This document shows positions 1-9,300 of a DNA stretch of 64,000 bases, one piece after another. Made by a program: the position numbers and the translations under genes. The notes beneath the pieces are model-generated. The model had not been told where the DNA came from, made no database searches, and was given only the letters and a program-made list of their open reading frames with translations. The stretch covers positions 124,001-188,000 of the forward strand of contig LLEY01000088.1 of the NCBI GenBank assembly GCA_001414485.1. Direction: 5' to 3'. Origin of the DNA: Calycina herbarum (Eukaryota > Ascomycota > Leotiomycetes > Helotiales > Pezizellaceae). Every line of letters begins with the position of its first letter. The stretch's first letter is position 1.

Positions 1-1
1 C

Positions 2-760
2 CGGTACTTGTACGATGAACTGTTTGATATCTATATCGAGAACTCAAAGTCGATCATCTCACATGGCACGCCCGAAGAAGCTCGTTCAGCCATGGACACA
101 CTCTACACCACACTCGAAACCGGCCTGCGACTCGTTTCCCCATTCATGCCCTTCTTGACTGAAGAGCTTTGGCAGCGGCTACCACGCCGACCAGGCGACA
201 ACACAACCTCGATCACGATCGCTGAGTATCCGGAGTATGACCCGTCCCTCCATGACCCTGCATCCGAGGTAGCCTATGAGCTTGTACTGGGCTGCTCGAG
301 AGGTATCCGTTCCCTCTTAGCCGACTATGCCGTCAAGGATAAAGGCGTGGTTCATATCGTACTTCTTAATCAAATATCGTATGAGACCCTGTCAGCACAG
401 CTCTCCGCGGTGGAGTCACTCAGTGGCAAGACACCATTGGAGGTCACCATTCTGCAGACTGAGGAAATCGAGCTCCCTGGTTGTGCAGTTTTTCCTGTTT
501 CCGTTGATGCAAACGTTTATCTTCAAGTCAAGGATTACATACAAGATGCTGCAAAGGAGGTTGAAAGGGTCAAGGCGAAGGTGGATGAAGCAAGGAGAGA
601 ACAGGTTGACATCGACGCCATCCAGGCAGAGTTGAACAAAGTACAGGATAAAGATGTCACCGATGCCATCCAATCAGCCAAGGGCCGAAAGCGGAATGTT
701 GAAGCCAGATTAAAGGCATTACAGCAGACCGTCCTGATGTTTGAGAAGATGAAGGTTTAG
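2..760 (+). CDS. Valyl-tRNA synthetase, C-terminal part (partial)
   Basis: The gene enters from the left edge, so only the last 252 codons are present. The first visible residues (RYLYDELFDIYIENSK) and the block PFMPFLTEELWQRLP are the anticodon-binding domain signature of class I ValRS. The last 60-70 residues form a charged heptad-rich coiled coil (KDYIQDAAKEVERVKAKV onward), the C-terminal arm typical of ValRS that contacts the tRNA. The enzyme attaches valine to tRNA-Val in cytosol and mitochondria. No stop, frameshift or intron is seen, and base composition is normal, unlike the repeat tracts further right. The next gene starts 559 bp downstream on the same strand. Confidence 0.93.
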   Translation, partial: RYLYDELFDIYIENSKSIISHGTPEEARSAMDTLYTTLETGLRLVSPFMPFLTEELWQRLPRRPGDNTTSITIAEYPEYDPSLHDPASEVAYELVLGCSRGIRSLLADYAVKDKGVVHIVLLNQISYETLSAQLSAVESLSGKTPLEVTILQTEEIELPGCAVFPVSVDANVYLQVKDYIQDAAKEVERVKAKVDEARREQVDIDAIQAELNKVQDKDVTDAIQSAKGRKRNVEARLKALQQTVLMFEKMKV

Positions 761-1319
761 GCTGGATGTGACCCTGCTTGCTGATACTTATGGTTGGAAG
801 GTACTACTTGATAGAGCCATCTTGCGGGGCCAGAACGTGCTCTTCAAATGATATCCATGAATGCAATAGCATTTTTCGTCCGTGTCTAATACGGAGGTAC
901 AGCGTGTATTAAAGGTAACCCCCCATGACAAGTCAAGAGCGCCAGAGTACCTATATAGCCTTCGTGAGCATCCTGCTCGGCTTCTGGTCACGCGGTTCTT
1001 ATCGGAGCCCTTGCTGCAGGGCTTCATCAAGCGCGGTCATCATCCCCAACACCAGTAATTCTTCCCGAACTTCTGGTCCTGCGTGAGGTCGTACAGTAAC
1101 ACTAATAATTGCCTGAGCCTCACCATTTCTATTCCAACCATGCCGTTCACGAGTTCTAGTCATCTCTTCTTTTCTTCCCTCAAGGAATTAGATAAGGAAG
1201 GATTGCGACTACAGCCACAGAACTTCTCGATCAATGAAATGACTGCTTTCTTCATCCTATTCTACACCATCAAACTCTGACAGCACTCGAATCTCTTCCA
1301 AACTTCGTCCATACTCCTC
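761..1319. other. Intergenic region upstream of the MFS gene
   Basis: No coding region is recognisable. The last 200 bases before the MFS start are rich in CT/TTC stretches (for example around 1165-1185), as is common in leaders of fungal genes. Otherwise nothing specific is seen. Confidence 0.5.
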
Positions 1320-3176
1320 ATGGCCCCAAGCCCAGCCTCGGTCGTGCTGGAAGAGCGTCCACTGCTGTTGAATGTTGGCGGTGAGCATTACGATGATGGT
1401 GTTCTGAGCGAGGCGCTGGAGGCGGAGGCTGCCTCCCAGGCTGAACAAGTGACCGGATATTCGCACGCCTCGTCACGCTACATCCTCCTACAACTATGCG
1501 CCTTCACGGTGATTGCCGATTTCGCTCAGAATTCAGTCTACGCTCCTCTGACGGCGGTCTTCGAGGAGATCATCTGCAACAATTACTACTCGTCGACCCC
1601 TCACAGCCTTCTCTCTCAACATGACTGCAAGGTCTTCCCAGTGCAGCAGGAACTCGCTGTTGTGAAGGGATACAAAGACTCTTTCAGCCAGATATCAAGT
1701 ATGTTGCTATATTCTTCCCTTTCCCGTGGTCGCCTGCGGAGCAGAACAAGATATCCATGGCCTGGGAATTAATTTTCGCGCACCTAGGCATCCTCCTTGG
1801 TATCCCACTGGCCGTGTTGGCGGATCGCGTAGGTCGGAAACCGCTGATACTACTATATTTACTCGGGTTCTTCCTCAACGATTCATGGGTAAAAATCGTG
1901 TGTATGTGAACCCCTTGTGATGACAGGAAGATCCAATCCCTTTCTAATGCTGAGCTAGGCCTCTTTCCAAGCCATCTCCCTTTGCGTCTGGTCTGGCTTG
2001 GACCCGTTTTGAAAGCCGTTGGAGGCGGGGCGAATTTCGGCACATCGCTGCTCTTCACAGCGGCAGCTGATGTGATCGAAGAGAAGGATCGGTATGTTCC
2101 ACATATCAGCCGATTTCTGAAGTAGCTGATAGATGCATCAGGGTTGATGCATTCATGAAAATGTCTGCTATGGAGATGATCGTGCAAATTGCCGGCGCCC
2201 CATTGGTGTCGGCCCTTATGACCATCAGTAATTGGTATCCTCTTGGATTCTCCTCAGTCCTCCTTGTGTTGGCAGGTCTTATTGCCTTCACACTTCCAGA
2301 GACGCATCCACAACATCGAAGGACCATCTTTGAATCGCCAGATCCAGTGCACGGACAAGCCCTCATCTCCGGCCACAATGAAGAGGCTCAGTCGGCGGAA
2401 TCGTTTTTTCAGATGGTTCGGAAGCTGGCGCTCCACTCATGGGCGACATCAGCAGACTTTTTGCAAAATCCAGATATTCTTTTGTCCCTTGGCGTGTTTC
2501 TTCTCGGTGGATGGGAGCGCACGTGTGGGCACTGCTTTTGCAGTACGTTTCCTATAAATTTGGATGGGAATTCAGCACGGTACGATCTAACTCTAACCCA
2601 ACGACTCCCCAGTTCACTGGATGTGGTATCAGATGAAGGAAAGATTTACATCGAAGCTGACTTGTAAGACAGGCAAACCTGCTATTTTCCCTACGCGGCT
2701 GCATCATTCTTCTGCTTTCCCTGGCCATCATTCAAGCAATTGACAGATTTCTTCAGCAGAAGCTCCACATCAGGTCTGCTCCGAAAGATCTGCTGCTCTC
2801 TATGGGAAGCTGTATCCTGATCATCGTTGGAGTTGCCGCGGTTGGGCTAGCACAAAACTCGGTCCTTATGGTGGTAGGCGTCGCCATCTCGGCGTTTGGG
2901 TCTTCGCTTCTAGTTTCCTTCCGATGTGCAATGATTGCTCTATTCCCACAGGCCTCGGTGGCACCACTCAACGCGGTTGCTGGGATGGCAACAAGCGTTG
3001 GCATACTCATTTCTGGCCCAGTCTTAGCCGCAACATATACTTGGGGACTCTTGCAAGGTGGTGTCTGGACCGGAACTCCATTTTTGCTTGCAAGCGGTCT
3101 GCACATGGTAGCGCTTGCTTTCATATTCTACCTACGTCTGACTAGAGCTCGAGTGCCAGGATCTCCTTTACTTTGA
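1320..3176 (+). CDS. MFS transporter with introns
   Basis: Proposed exons are 1320-1698, 1788-1901, 1959-2091, 2142-2493 or 2579, and 2673-3176; all junctions are GT..AG. Splicing the first intron joins SQISS to ILLGIPLAVLADRVGRKP, the conserved loop 2-3 signature (D-R-x-G-R-K-P) of the major facilitator superfamily. The rest gives multiple hydrophobic helices, a central loop (ESPDPVHGQ) and a second six-helix half ending in a basic tail. The N-terminus is cytosolic and acidic (EERPLLLN). The last intron is 2580-2672. Around 2494-2543 the reading frame shifts: either a 50-nt phase-0 intron (2494-2543, weak GTGTTT donor) is removed, or a one-base indel has broken the gene near 2510. The substrate cannot be told. 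The family is secure, but integrity is uncertain. Confidence 0.8.
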
Positions 3177-3699
3177 TAGTCAGGAGTCATGTTAGCAGCG
3201 GATATTTGGGTGCTGACATCTCTGTGAAGCTCTCGTCTCTTTGCAAATGATGTTCCGGTATATCATGTTAAGAAAACCTATGAATAGACGTTCTAGATTT
3301 ATTAGCGTCGGCTATGGATTGGCAGCTTGGATATGTCATTATCTCGCCATGTCAAGTTCAGTATTAAAAGCGTCAGTAGAGTAAGGGGTCAAAGACTTTA
3401 CATTTCGAGGATGGTCTGGATACTTGTAGTTCTCTACACGTATCAGAAGCGGCAACAATCTATAGACCATTGCCCTTGTCTAGGACGGTAATGTCTTTAA
3501 AGGGGATAGAGGTGCAATTCTAACTTTTGCTTTTTAGGTTCTATTCTATCATCAATGGTTTGTTTCATTTCAATTATTTCTTGTGCCGTCGTCGCTAGCT
3601 TTGCCTTTCCATCCAGTAAGCAAGTGTCGTTCTTTCCCCAAGCCCGCTTCCTTTTTTTCCTCCTTCTCCATCTCCTTTATGGTTTACAGCCAAACTATC
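3177..3699. other. Intergenic region
   Basis: This stretch lies between convergent genes (MFS on +, a broken hypothetical on -). It is AT-rich, with a T/C-rich run near 3630-3675. No gene, tRNA or repeat was recognised. Confidence 0.4.
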
Positions 3700-4340
3700 T
3701 TAGGGAATTTCTAGCCGGTCGACATGGGTTGAATGGAGCTGATAGTCGCGACCCCGAGCCATGCTCAACGCCTGCTCTAAGTTGAATGACGCCACATGTA
3801 GCAGATCCTCAAGGGGGCTTGGCTTTGACGCCACCACATTTGCGGTTAGGGCGTCAACGTCGTTTGCCGCGTCGGTGAATTTCGACACAAAGTAGTCCCG
3901 GTAGATTTCCACTACCAACTTGGTGGCATCATATTCCAAGGTCTGAGTCCGCGAAATCCGGGGCGTTGTTGAGTGGATGCGGTACCCATACCCTGGGCCT
4001 TCGATAAATCCAAGCTCTGAGCGTTCATTTCGCTCCCACCTGCGAGCGAGCAAAGAGGCGCCGAAAGCCCAGTCCTGCCACTTCGGCACGGTCTCGATGT
4101 AGAGTAAACCATTCACGATCTCGCTGTGGTAGTGCGCAACGCTGCCACAATGGTAACAATCAAACTCTTCAGCATCAATCAAACTTGGACGATTCATCAG
4201 CCCAACACCATTGGGCGCCAACAGACAAATGGGGTGGCGTTGAATGATCCGTATCCAAAGTTGATGGGTCTGGTGATGTGTCCTCAAGGATGTCCTTGAT
4301 AAGGTTTCCGAATGAGGTATCGGATTCGAGGTACTCTGGT
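3700..4340 (-). pseudogene. Hypothetical protein, frameshifted
   Basis: An open frame of about 195 codons (4287 down to 3700) has no ATG at its 5' end; it is open only from a TTG. A second frame upstream (about 4340-4220) reads FGNLIKDILEDTSPDPST and looks more natural than the open frame over the same bases. The two meet at a GGCGCCC run near 4212-4218, which suggests a one-base indel. The downstream part contains DAEEFDCYHCGSVAHYH and WQDWAFGASLLARRW. I do not recognise the family. An in-frame TAA sits just 5' of the upstream segment, so this is probably a relic, though an unusual exon structure could also explain the frame change. Confidence 0.4.
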
Positions 4341-4695
4341 TATGGTGTTGACTGTTGTTGAGCCAGTTTAAGTGTGGTAGAGGGGTTGTTAGGTGCTGAG
4401 GTTGTTTCTTCCTCCTTCCTTGCCTTTCAAATGTTTATCAGGGGCACCTGCCGAGAATTCGCTAACGCGTACAGGCCACCGGGTTGAGTGGCTTGGTGGT
4501 GTTCGATGTTAGAGGTGTTTCCGACGTTCCTTATAGTCTCTAGGGTATGTTCTCTTTGTCTTCGGTTTGTTCGAGCCTTGTGCCTCGATGGATTTAGCCC
4601 GTATAAGTGATAAGTTCGATGGTTCACCCGCCTATGCGGTGGTTACTTGTAGCAACTATGGTCGGAGGGATTAGGCCAAGCTATGTAGCTAGTTC
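4341..4695. other. Intergenic region, no feature seen
   Basis: Short open frames exist on both strands but none has family signatures or intron logic. Nothing else was recognised. Confidence 0.3.
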
Positions 4696-5237
4696 GTGTC
4701 TCTGATTCTTGACCGATGGAATGACGATCAAATTCCCTGCGTTGGTCACCAAAGAAAGGTCCGATTTATTAGGGGGCAAAACAAATGTAATATTGAAAGC
4801 TATCTACGGTGGCACTTGGGACCATATAGTCGTCCCGGCGCTAACCAGGGGTGGTTGTATCCCCACAAACTGCAAGTACCGTGCCACCAAATTCTCGATG
4901 CTGCTCTTACACTTGGCTCCCTTGTTCTCGGACAATCTCCATGCTTTGTATCACAAGTTGTAAGTTGGCCAATCTCATCTAAGGGGTAGTCCTAGTTGAT
5001 CCTTTTCAGGCGAATAGGACATCGCCGACGATCACCTATATATCCCGCCAACTCCGCACTACTGAGCCACCTAGCAGAACAACATCGCATAATCTTATCG
5101 AAAAGCAGTATCGCACACGACTAAACGGTCTCTTTGCGACCCTTCTTTCTGCAATCCCTAAGGATGTTATAGCGGCTGCAAATGAGTACACTACGGGAGA
5201 TAGAAGTCCGGGGAAGGAGGTTAAGAAGGACACTTGA
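4696..5237 (+). pseudogene. bHLH transcription factor, truncated
   Basis: Exon 4696-4959 joins in frame to 5010-5237 across a 50-nt intron (GTAAGT..TTTTCAG). The second exon encodes HNLIEKQYRTRLNGLFATLL followed by SAIPKDV, which is the basic region and helix 1 of a fungal SREBP-like bHLH domain (His/Glu/Arg spacing of the E-box contact residues). The loop begins (YTTGDRSPGK) but a TGA at 5235-5237 ends the protein exactly where helix 2 should start. No helix 2 was found in the other frames downstream. Without helix 2 it could not dimerise, so it is probably a relic of a larger factor. The first exon (MSLILDRWNDDQIP) has no recognised domain and its choice as exon rests only on frame and splice sites. 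Confidence 0.55.
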
Positions 5238-6255
5238 AGAATAGGGATTTTGGGGAAAAGATTGGTGTCTTATGAGTGGTGACTGGTGAAGGTGGTGTTT
5301 TCCGGCCCTGGTCGAATTTCCTCCTCCCCTGAGTCTGTTTGGTAATGTAATGTTCCTTGAGCCTGCTATATGCTCCCTAATAGGTGTGTTTGATCGACTT
5401 GCCACTGTGTAGCTTAGGTAAGTTGCCGTAAAGTGATTCAAAAGACGCGGAATCGAATTAGATGATCTGACAGTGTATAAAAAAGGAACTAATGTTGAGT
5501 GTGATTTCAACTCTTGGTTTCTGCGGAATGTTGTGCTTTTGCATTGTTGAATTTTTTAGGATGTGCTCAGTAATATTTTTATAGCCTTATCATGTAGATA
5601 ATACGTATTACGTGCAACTTGGAGAAGGGGAGAGGAAGCGGGCGAACCAACTAAATCGATCGACATCATCACAAGGTCGAAAACGACCTCCGCTGCAACG
5701 GTGGTCAATCTACCAACACACCTCGATAACGCCCTCCAACTCCACCTTAATCGCATTAACTTGGTAATTCCCTGAACCATACCTTGTTCAAAGACTCCCC
5801 TGGTGCCGCACAGAATCCCAATATCCCGCCAACGACCATTCTAGCCATTCTGAAATCATGGAAGTAATACACTCGAAGTTAGACGCATCACTACTACTCT
5901 TCTTCCATCTTTTAGAGATCCTTAAGCACTTGCCACGGACAGGGTAGCTAAGAACAATTAAGCACCCTAAGAGTATGTCTGCTCACATATATCGGCTGGC
6001 ATAGGTGGTTATGCCTACGCCGGTTAGTCTAATCATACCCTCAAAGTTACGTTTATTAACCTTTAGATAGAAAGGCGTTGTAAAATGACGCGACTCCTAT
6101 TCGCTAAGCGAGGTGGAATCGCTGCTAGCGAGTTTTTACCAGTGCTCGTGGTCGACCTCCTTAGCTGCTTATGAGAGTCGGTAGTAGATTAAGGTGTATG
6201 TTTCTAGCACTATGCCACGCTGCTTTCGCTTTTAGAAGTAAGCCTGTCTCTCCTG
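5238..6255. other. Gene-free stretch
   Basis: About 1 kb of moderately AT-rich sequence between two relic genes. No ORF here has a recognisable motif and I see no repeat shared with the rest of the window. Confidence 0.35.
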
Positions 6256-6668
6256 CTACAACAACTCTAATAATTTGTTTCCTTTCTTAGACTTGATATA
6301 TTTTGCCTGTCCTTGAAATTCTTCCAAGTCCTTCTCTCCATATGTCCTTTGCTCGTACTTATGTACCTGTATCATATACTCAAATTTATCTATCTCTCGT
6401 AGCCATCGACCTTCAGGTGTCGCTTCCGGAGTGTTGCCATTTTCGTACTCTAACCAAGCGGTCCTGATATCTGTACCAAGCTTTGGATCGGCAACTTTCA
6501 ACAAACTTTCAATATATCGGATACCAAAGTCTTCGAGTTTAAATTTCTCATCTACTCTTTGTTAATCTTTAGACAGTAGTTGCACAATTAGGAAGTGATG
6601 TACGTACCTTTAGAAACAGGAGCATAGGTCAGGATGTCTCCAGCCACCGCTTCTGCAATATCGAACTC
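6256..6668 (-). pseudogene. HD-domain nucleotidase (HDDC2/YfbR-like), relic
   Basis: Minus-strand reading gives EFDIAEAVAGDILTYAPVSK (6668-6609), a plausible 50-odd-nt intron (GTACGT..CAAAG), then residues ending WLEYENGNTPEATPEG, WLREIDKFEYMIQVHKYEQR and a stop at 6256. The first block matches the HD-superfamily motif H-D-[ML]-A-E-x-x-x-G-D-I and the second the conserved C-terminal helix of HDDC2-type 5'-deoxynucleotidases (E-x-P-E-x-x-x-x-x-D-x-x-D/E-M). The His of the catalytic HD pair is replaced by Phe, and the sequence upstream is not readable in one frame, so the N-terminal half is lost or scrambled. Members hydrolyse (deoxy)nucleoside monophosphates. It lies head to head with a kinase relic of related metabolism. 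Confidence 0.6.
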
Positions 6669-6732
6669 CTGTTATCTTCATTCTCGGTATATCCTTTTTC
6701 TCTCGGTTGTCCTTGGTACTGACTATGGTACA

Positions 6733-7211
6733 GTTACTCCTAGCGTTGACACGAAGACGCAATGCGACCTTCTATCCAAGGAATTTGGCTTTTAGCACAT
6801 ATCCTTGAATAAGGTGTTGCGTGAAAAGTCTGATGATAAAACGTACCTCCACGCTAAATTCGTGAAAGATTGCCTTGCGGAAGAGGTTAAGGTTCCGACT
6901 CAATTGGCGATTAGCTTGCTTGAATCGAAGATCAATGAAGGAATAAAAGAAGGAAGGAGGTGGAGCCTTATGAGAGAGTTTCTAGAAAACATGGAACCAC
7001 TTGTTGAGTTTAAGAAGAAGGTCAGTATCTACGTACGTGGTTAGAGCCTTGCTTACGTCTATAGGTTCAAAAAACAAATTACACGGTGTTTTTGAACTGC
7101 TTATCAGAGGAAACGCTAGGACGATCTCTGGGTAGAGGTGGTAATAAGTTAGATGTTGTGAATGACTCGAAAGGAGCAGAGGGGTATTTCAAAGAGGTAA
7201 GGAGAAAGTAA
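6733..7211 (+). pseudogene. Adenylate/UMP-CMP kinase-like, relic
   Basis: In one frame from 6733: KTQCDLLSKEFGF, then TAG (6793-6795), then HISLNKVLREK, KVPTQLAISLLESKI and REFLENMEPLVEFKKK. A 44-nt intron (7021-7064, GTCAGT..ATAG) joins this to TVFLNCLSEETLGRSLGRG and a stop at 7209-7211. The order (T-Q-C after the P-loop, H-[IL]-S-x-x-[DK]-[LV]-L-R, V-P-x-x-x-x-x-x-L-L, F-L-x-x-x-x-x-x-x-x-F, V-x-F-L-x-C-x-E) is that of adenylate/UMP kinases. The P-loop itself, normally G-x-P-G-x-G-K-G-T-Q-C, reads P-S-V-D-T-K-T-Q-C, with Gly lost to Ser and Asp as G-to-A changes would give. The TAG probably replaces a Gln codon. Both point to RIP. Confidence 0.62.
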
Positions 7212-7407
7212 GACAGGGCGAAACATTTTGCTAATCACATTTTTCAAATACGTCGTGATAGATCCGTGGAATAGATCTTTCCCTTAGTTAAGAAAGCAGT
7301 AGAAGAGTTTATTCAACACGCGGAAGAAGGGTCCATTTGACACGCAGAAATAGATTTCCGTGCTTTCTCTTTCGGGTTTTTAGTTAGCTAGTTTGACCAG
7401 CCTTAGA

Positions 7408-7835
7408 TCCTAGAGTAAAAATAGAGAGTCTTCTTAGAATCGGTCTTTCTTCTAGATTTATAATAGATTTAAAGAGACATTTAGAGGAGGAATATAAGTT
7501 GTAAGTAATCCTTCTTCTTAAATATCTATACTAATATTTATCTAGCTTAAGAATAACACTTCTAAATACTAATCTATCTACTAATAAGGCTATAATTTGT
7601 CTAAAAAGCTAGGGCCTTTATCTAGAAGAAGACTAAAGAAGAAAGAAAGAAGAGAAAGGAGAAGGATAAAGATATAGACTTTGAGAATAACTACTTTCTA
7701 CTTTAGTTATTTATTTCTATTTATAGTATACAACTCAGAGTACTACTTAAGTAGTTATAAGTAGCTACTCTACTCTACTCAACTTACACTACTCTGAGTA
7801 ATACTTGAGTACCTGAGTATTCCTTGCTCACACTA
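7408..7835 (-). mobile_element. Truncated hAT-like MITE
   Basis: This segment is the inverted copy of about half of the complete element at 60965-61827. Shared blocks include the run around the AGATCCTAGAGT motif, the AAAGATATAGACTTT block and the ACTCTACTCTACTC / AGTACTACTTAAGTAG end. Its outer end at 7835 reads CTCACACTA, one transition away from the CTCACACTG end of the intact copy. The other half and the second terminus are missing, so no target duplication can be scored. Immediately to its right lies gypsy-1. Confidence 0.7.
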
Positions 7836-7856
7836 GACGGGATTATTACGCCTTGA

Positions 7857-8288
7857 TGTCACGAATCACGTGCACACGTGATGAGTGAAGACCAGGCGGC
7901 GTCCTGACAGGTTAAGCACTATCGGAATACTCTTATAGTAGATAGGGATCGGTTAGGTTAGCTAAGCGATCCAAGGATTTCATTATAATGATCACGTGAC
8001 GAAAGGGACCGCTGGATCGCTAGGCGAACCAGCTCGTTAGATCGCCAGCTCGACGAGCGAGTTGGCTATCTAGGGGAACGAAGGTTCTATATAAGACTGG
8101 CACGTCTGCTATTAGATAGGAGCTTCGTACTCAACTTTAGTTATCAATCTTATTATATTATTTAACATCTTTAATATAAGTAACGAGTTCACTTCTAAGT
8201 GAACAACCCGGCGTATCTGTACTTCTTACCTACATACTAACCTTCGAGACTTAGTTATCTTTGTTTAGTTCGTTTAAGTTTCGTTACA
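7857..8288 (+). repeat. 5' LTR of gypsy-1
   Basis: This 432-bp repeat starts TGTCACG and ends GTTACA. It differs from the 3' copy only by transitions in the parts I compared (for example ACGTGCAC/ACGTACAC, GGCGGCG/GGCAGCG). A TATATAA box lies at 8088-8094 and a CACGTGAC palindrome-like site at 7994-8001. Confidence 0.92.
8088..8094 (+). promoter_or_regulatory. TATA box in the gypsy-1 5' LTR
   Basis: TATATAA within TTCTATATAAGAC is conserved in every LTR of this family in the window (8088, 14903, 29537 region, 47693 region, 54085 region), as expected for the U3 core promoter. The transcription start would lie about 25-30 bp downstream. Confidence 0.6.
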
Positions 8289-8451
8289 CTTTAAGCACCT
8301 GCTTAGAAGTTCAGTCGCCATAGCCCTAGCAACCCCCGCCGCAGCAGCTAGCCCGAATACTAGTCGAGTCAACGTCGCAGGAACATCTAGAGGTATAACC
8401 GGGAGGACACCTGCCAGTACACAGTTAACCAGGAACGACGACAATGTTAGT

Positions 8452-9300
8452 ATGCTAGACGCCCCCGAGCCCTACAAGGTCGAAGCACTTAAATCTATCA
8501 AAGTTAAGATGCTAGATACGTATTATAAGAAGCGAAAGGAACTCGACTTATTCCTTCTCTAAATAGACATCTACTTTAACTTTAATTCTAATAAGTTCGA
8601 AAGTAATTATAACTTACGAACCATCTTTGCTATCTCCTACCTTAGAGGATCAGTATTAGAATAGGCTTAGCTATACTTAGAGGACTTCTTTAAAAATGAG
8701 GATAAAGACAGGAAGATGGAATTAACTAAGATTATGTTTAAATCTTAGAGAGGATTTAAGACGACTATTGAAAAGGTCTTTAGAGACTTCGATACGATTT
8801 AAACAGCTATATATAAGCTTTTAGAATTATACTAGACCAGATTAGTAATAGATTATACTAATGAATTTCAACGTTATAGAACGAAGTCGGGATAGGATAC
8901 TATTGCTCTTATAGAACTCTTTCGTAGAGGATTAAAGATATATATTTATAAGGAAATAGCTAAGCAGAATATATAATTCTTAACTATTATAGGTATAATC
9001 GAGGAAGTTGTCTAACTAGACAATCGCCTATATAAATTCAGGAAGAGTAACCCTAGGCACGAGGAAAAGAGCAAAGGGTTAGGAAAGTAGAAGCACTCTT
9101 ATACTAGTAAGTATAGTAAGGAGGCAAACACTACGTAAAAGAAAACCTTTCTAAAGAAAGAAGGACTTTCCTAGGAAGAACGAAATCATCGACACGAGCA
9201 GAACTTGTATTATAATTATAGCTAACTAGGCTATAGAGTAAATAAGTATAGTAAGAAGAAAGACTCTAAGGGAAAGAAACAAATTAATACTACTATTTAA
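8452..9300 (+). pseudogene. gypsy-1 gag relic
   Basis: Reading from ATG 8452 (MLDAPEPYKVEALKSIKVK) gives a Ty3/gypsy Gag with many internal TAG/TAA. The capsid-like middle (RGFKTTIEKVFRDFDTI) and a C-terminal basic zinc-knuckle region remain recognisable. The knuckle reads YYNYS-stop-LGYRVNKYSKKK, where the C-x2-C-x4-H-x4-C residues have become Tyr or a stop (TGT to TAT, CAC to TAC). No protein can be made. Confidence 0.75.
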
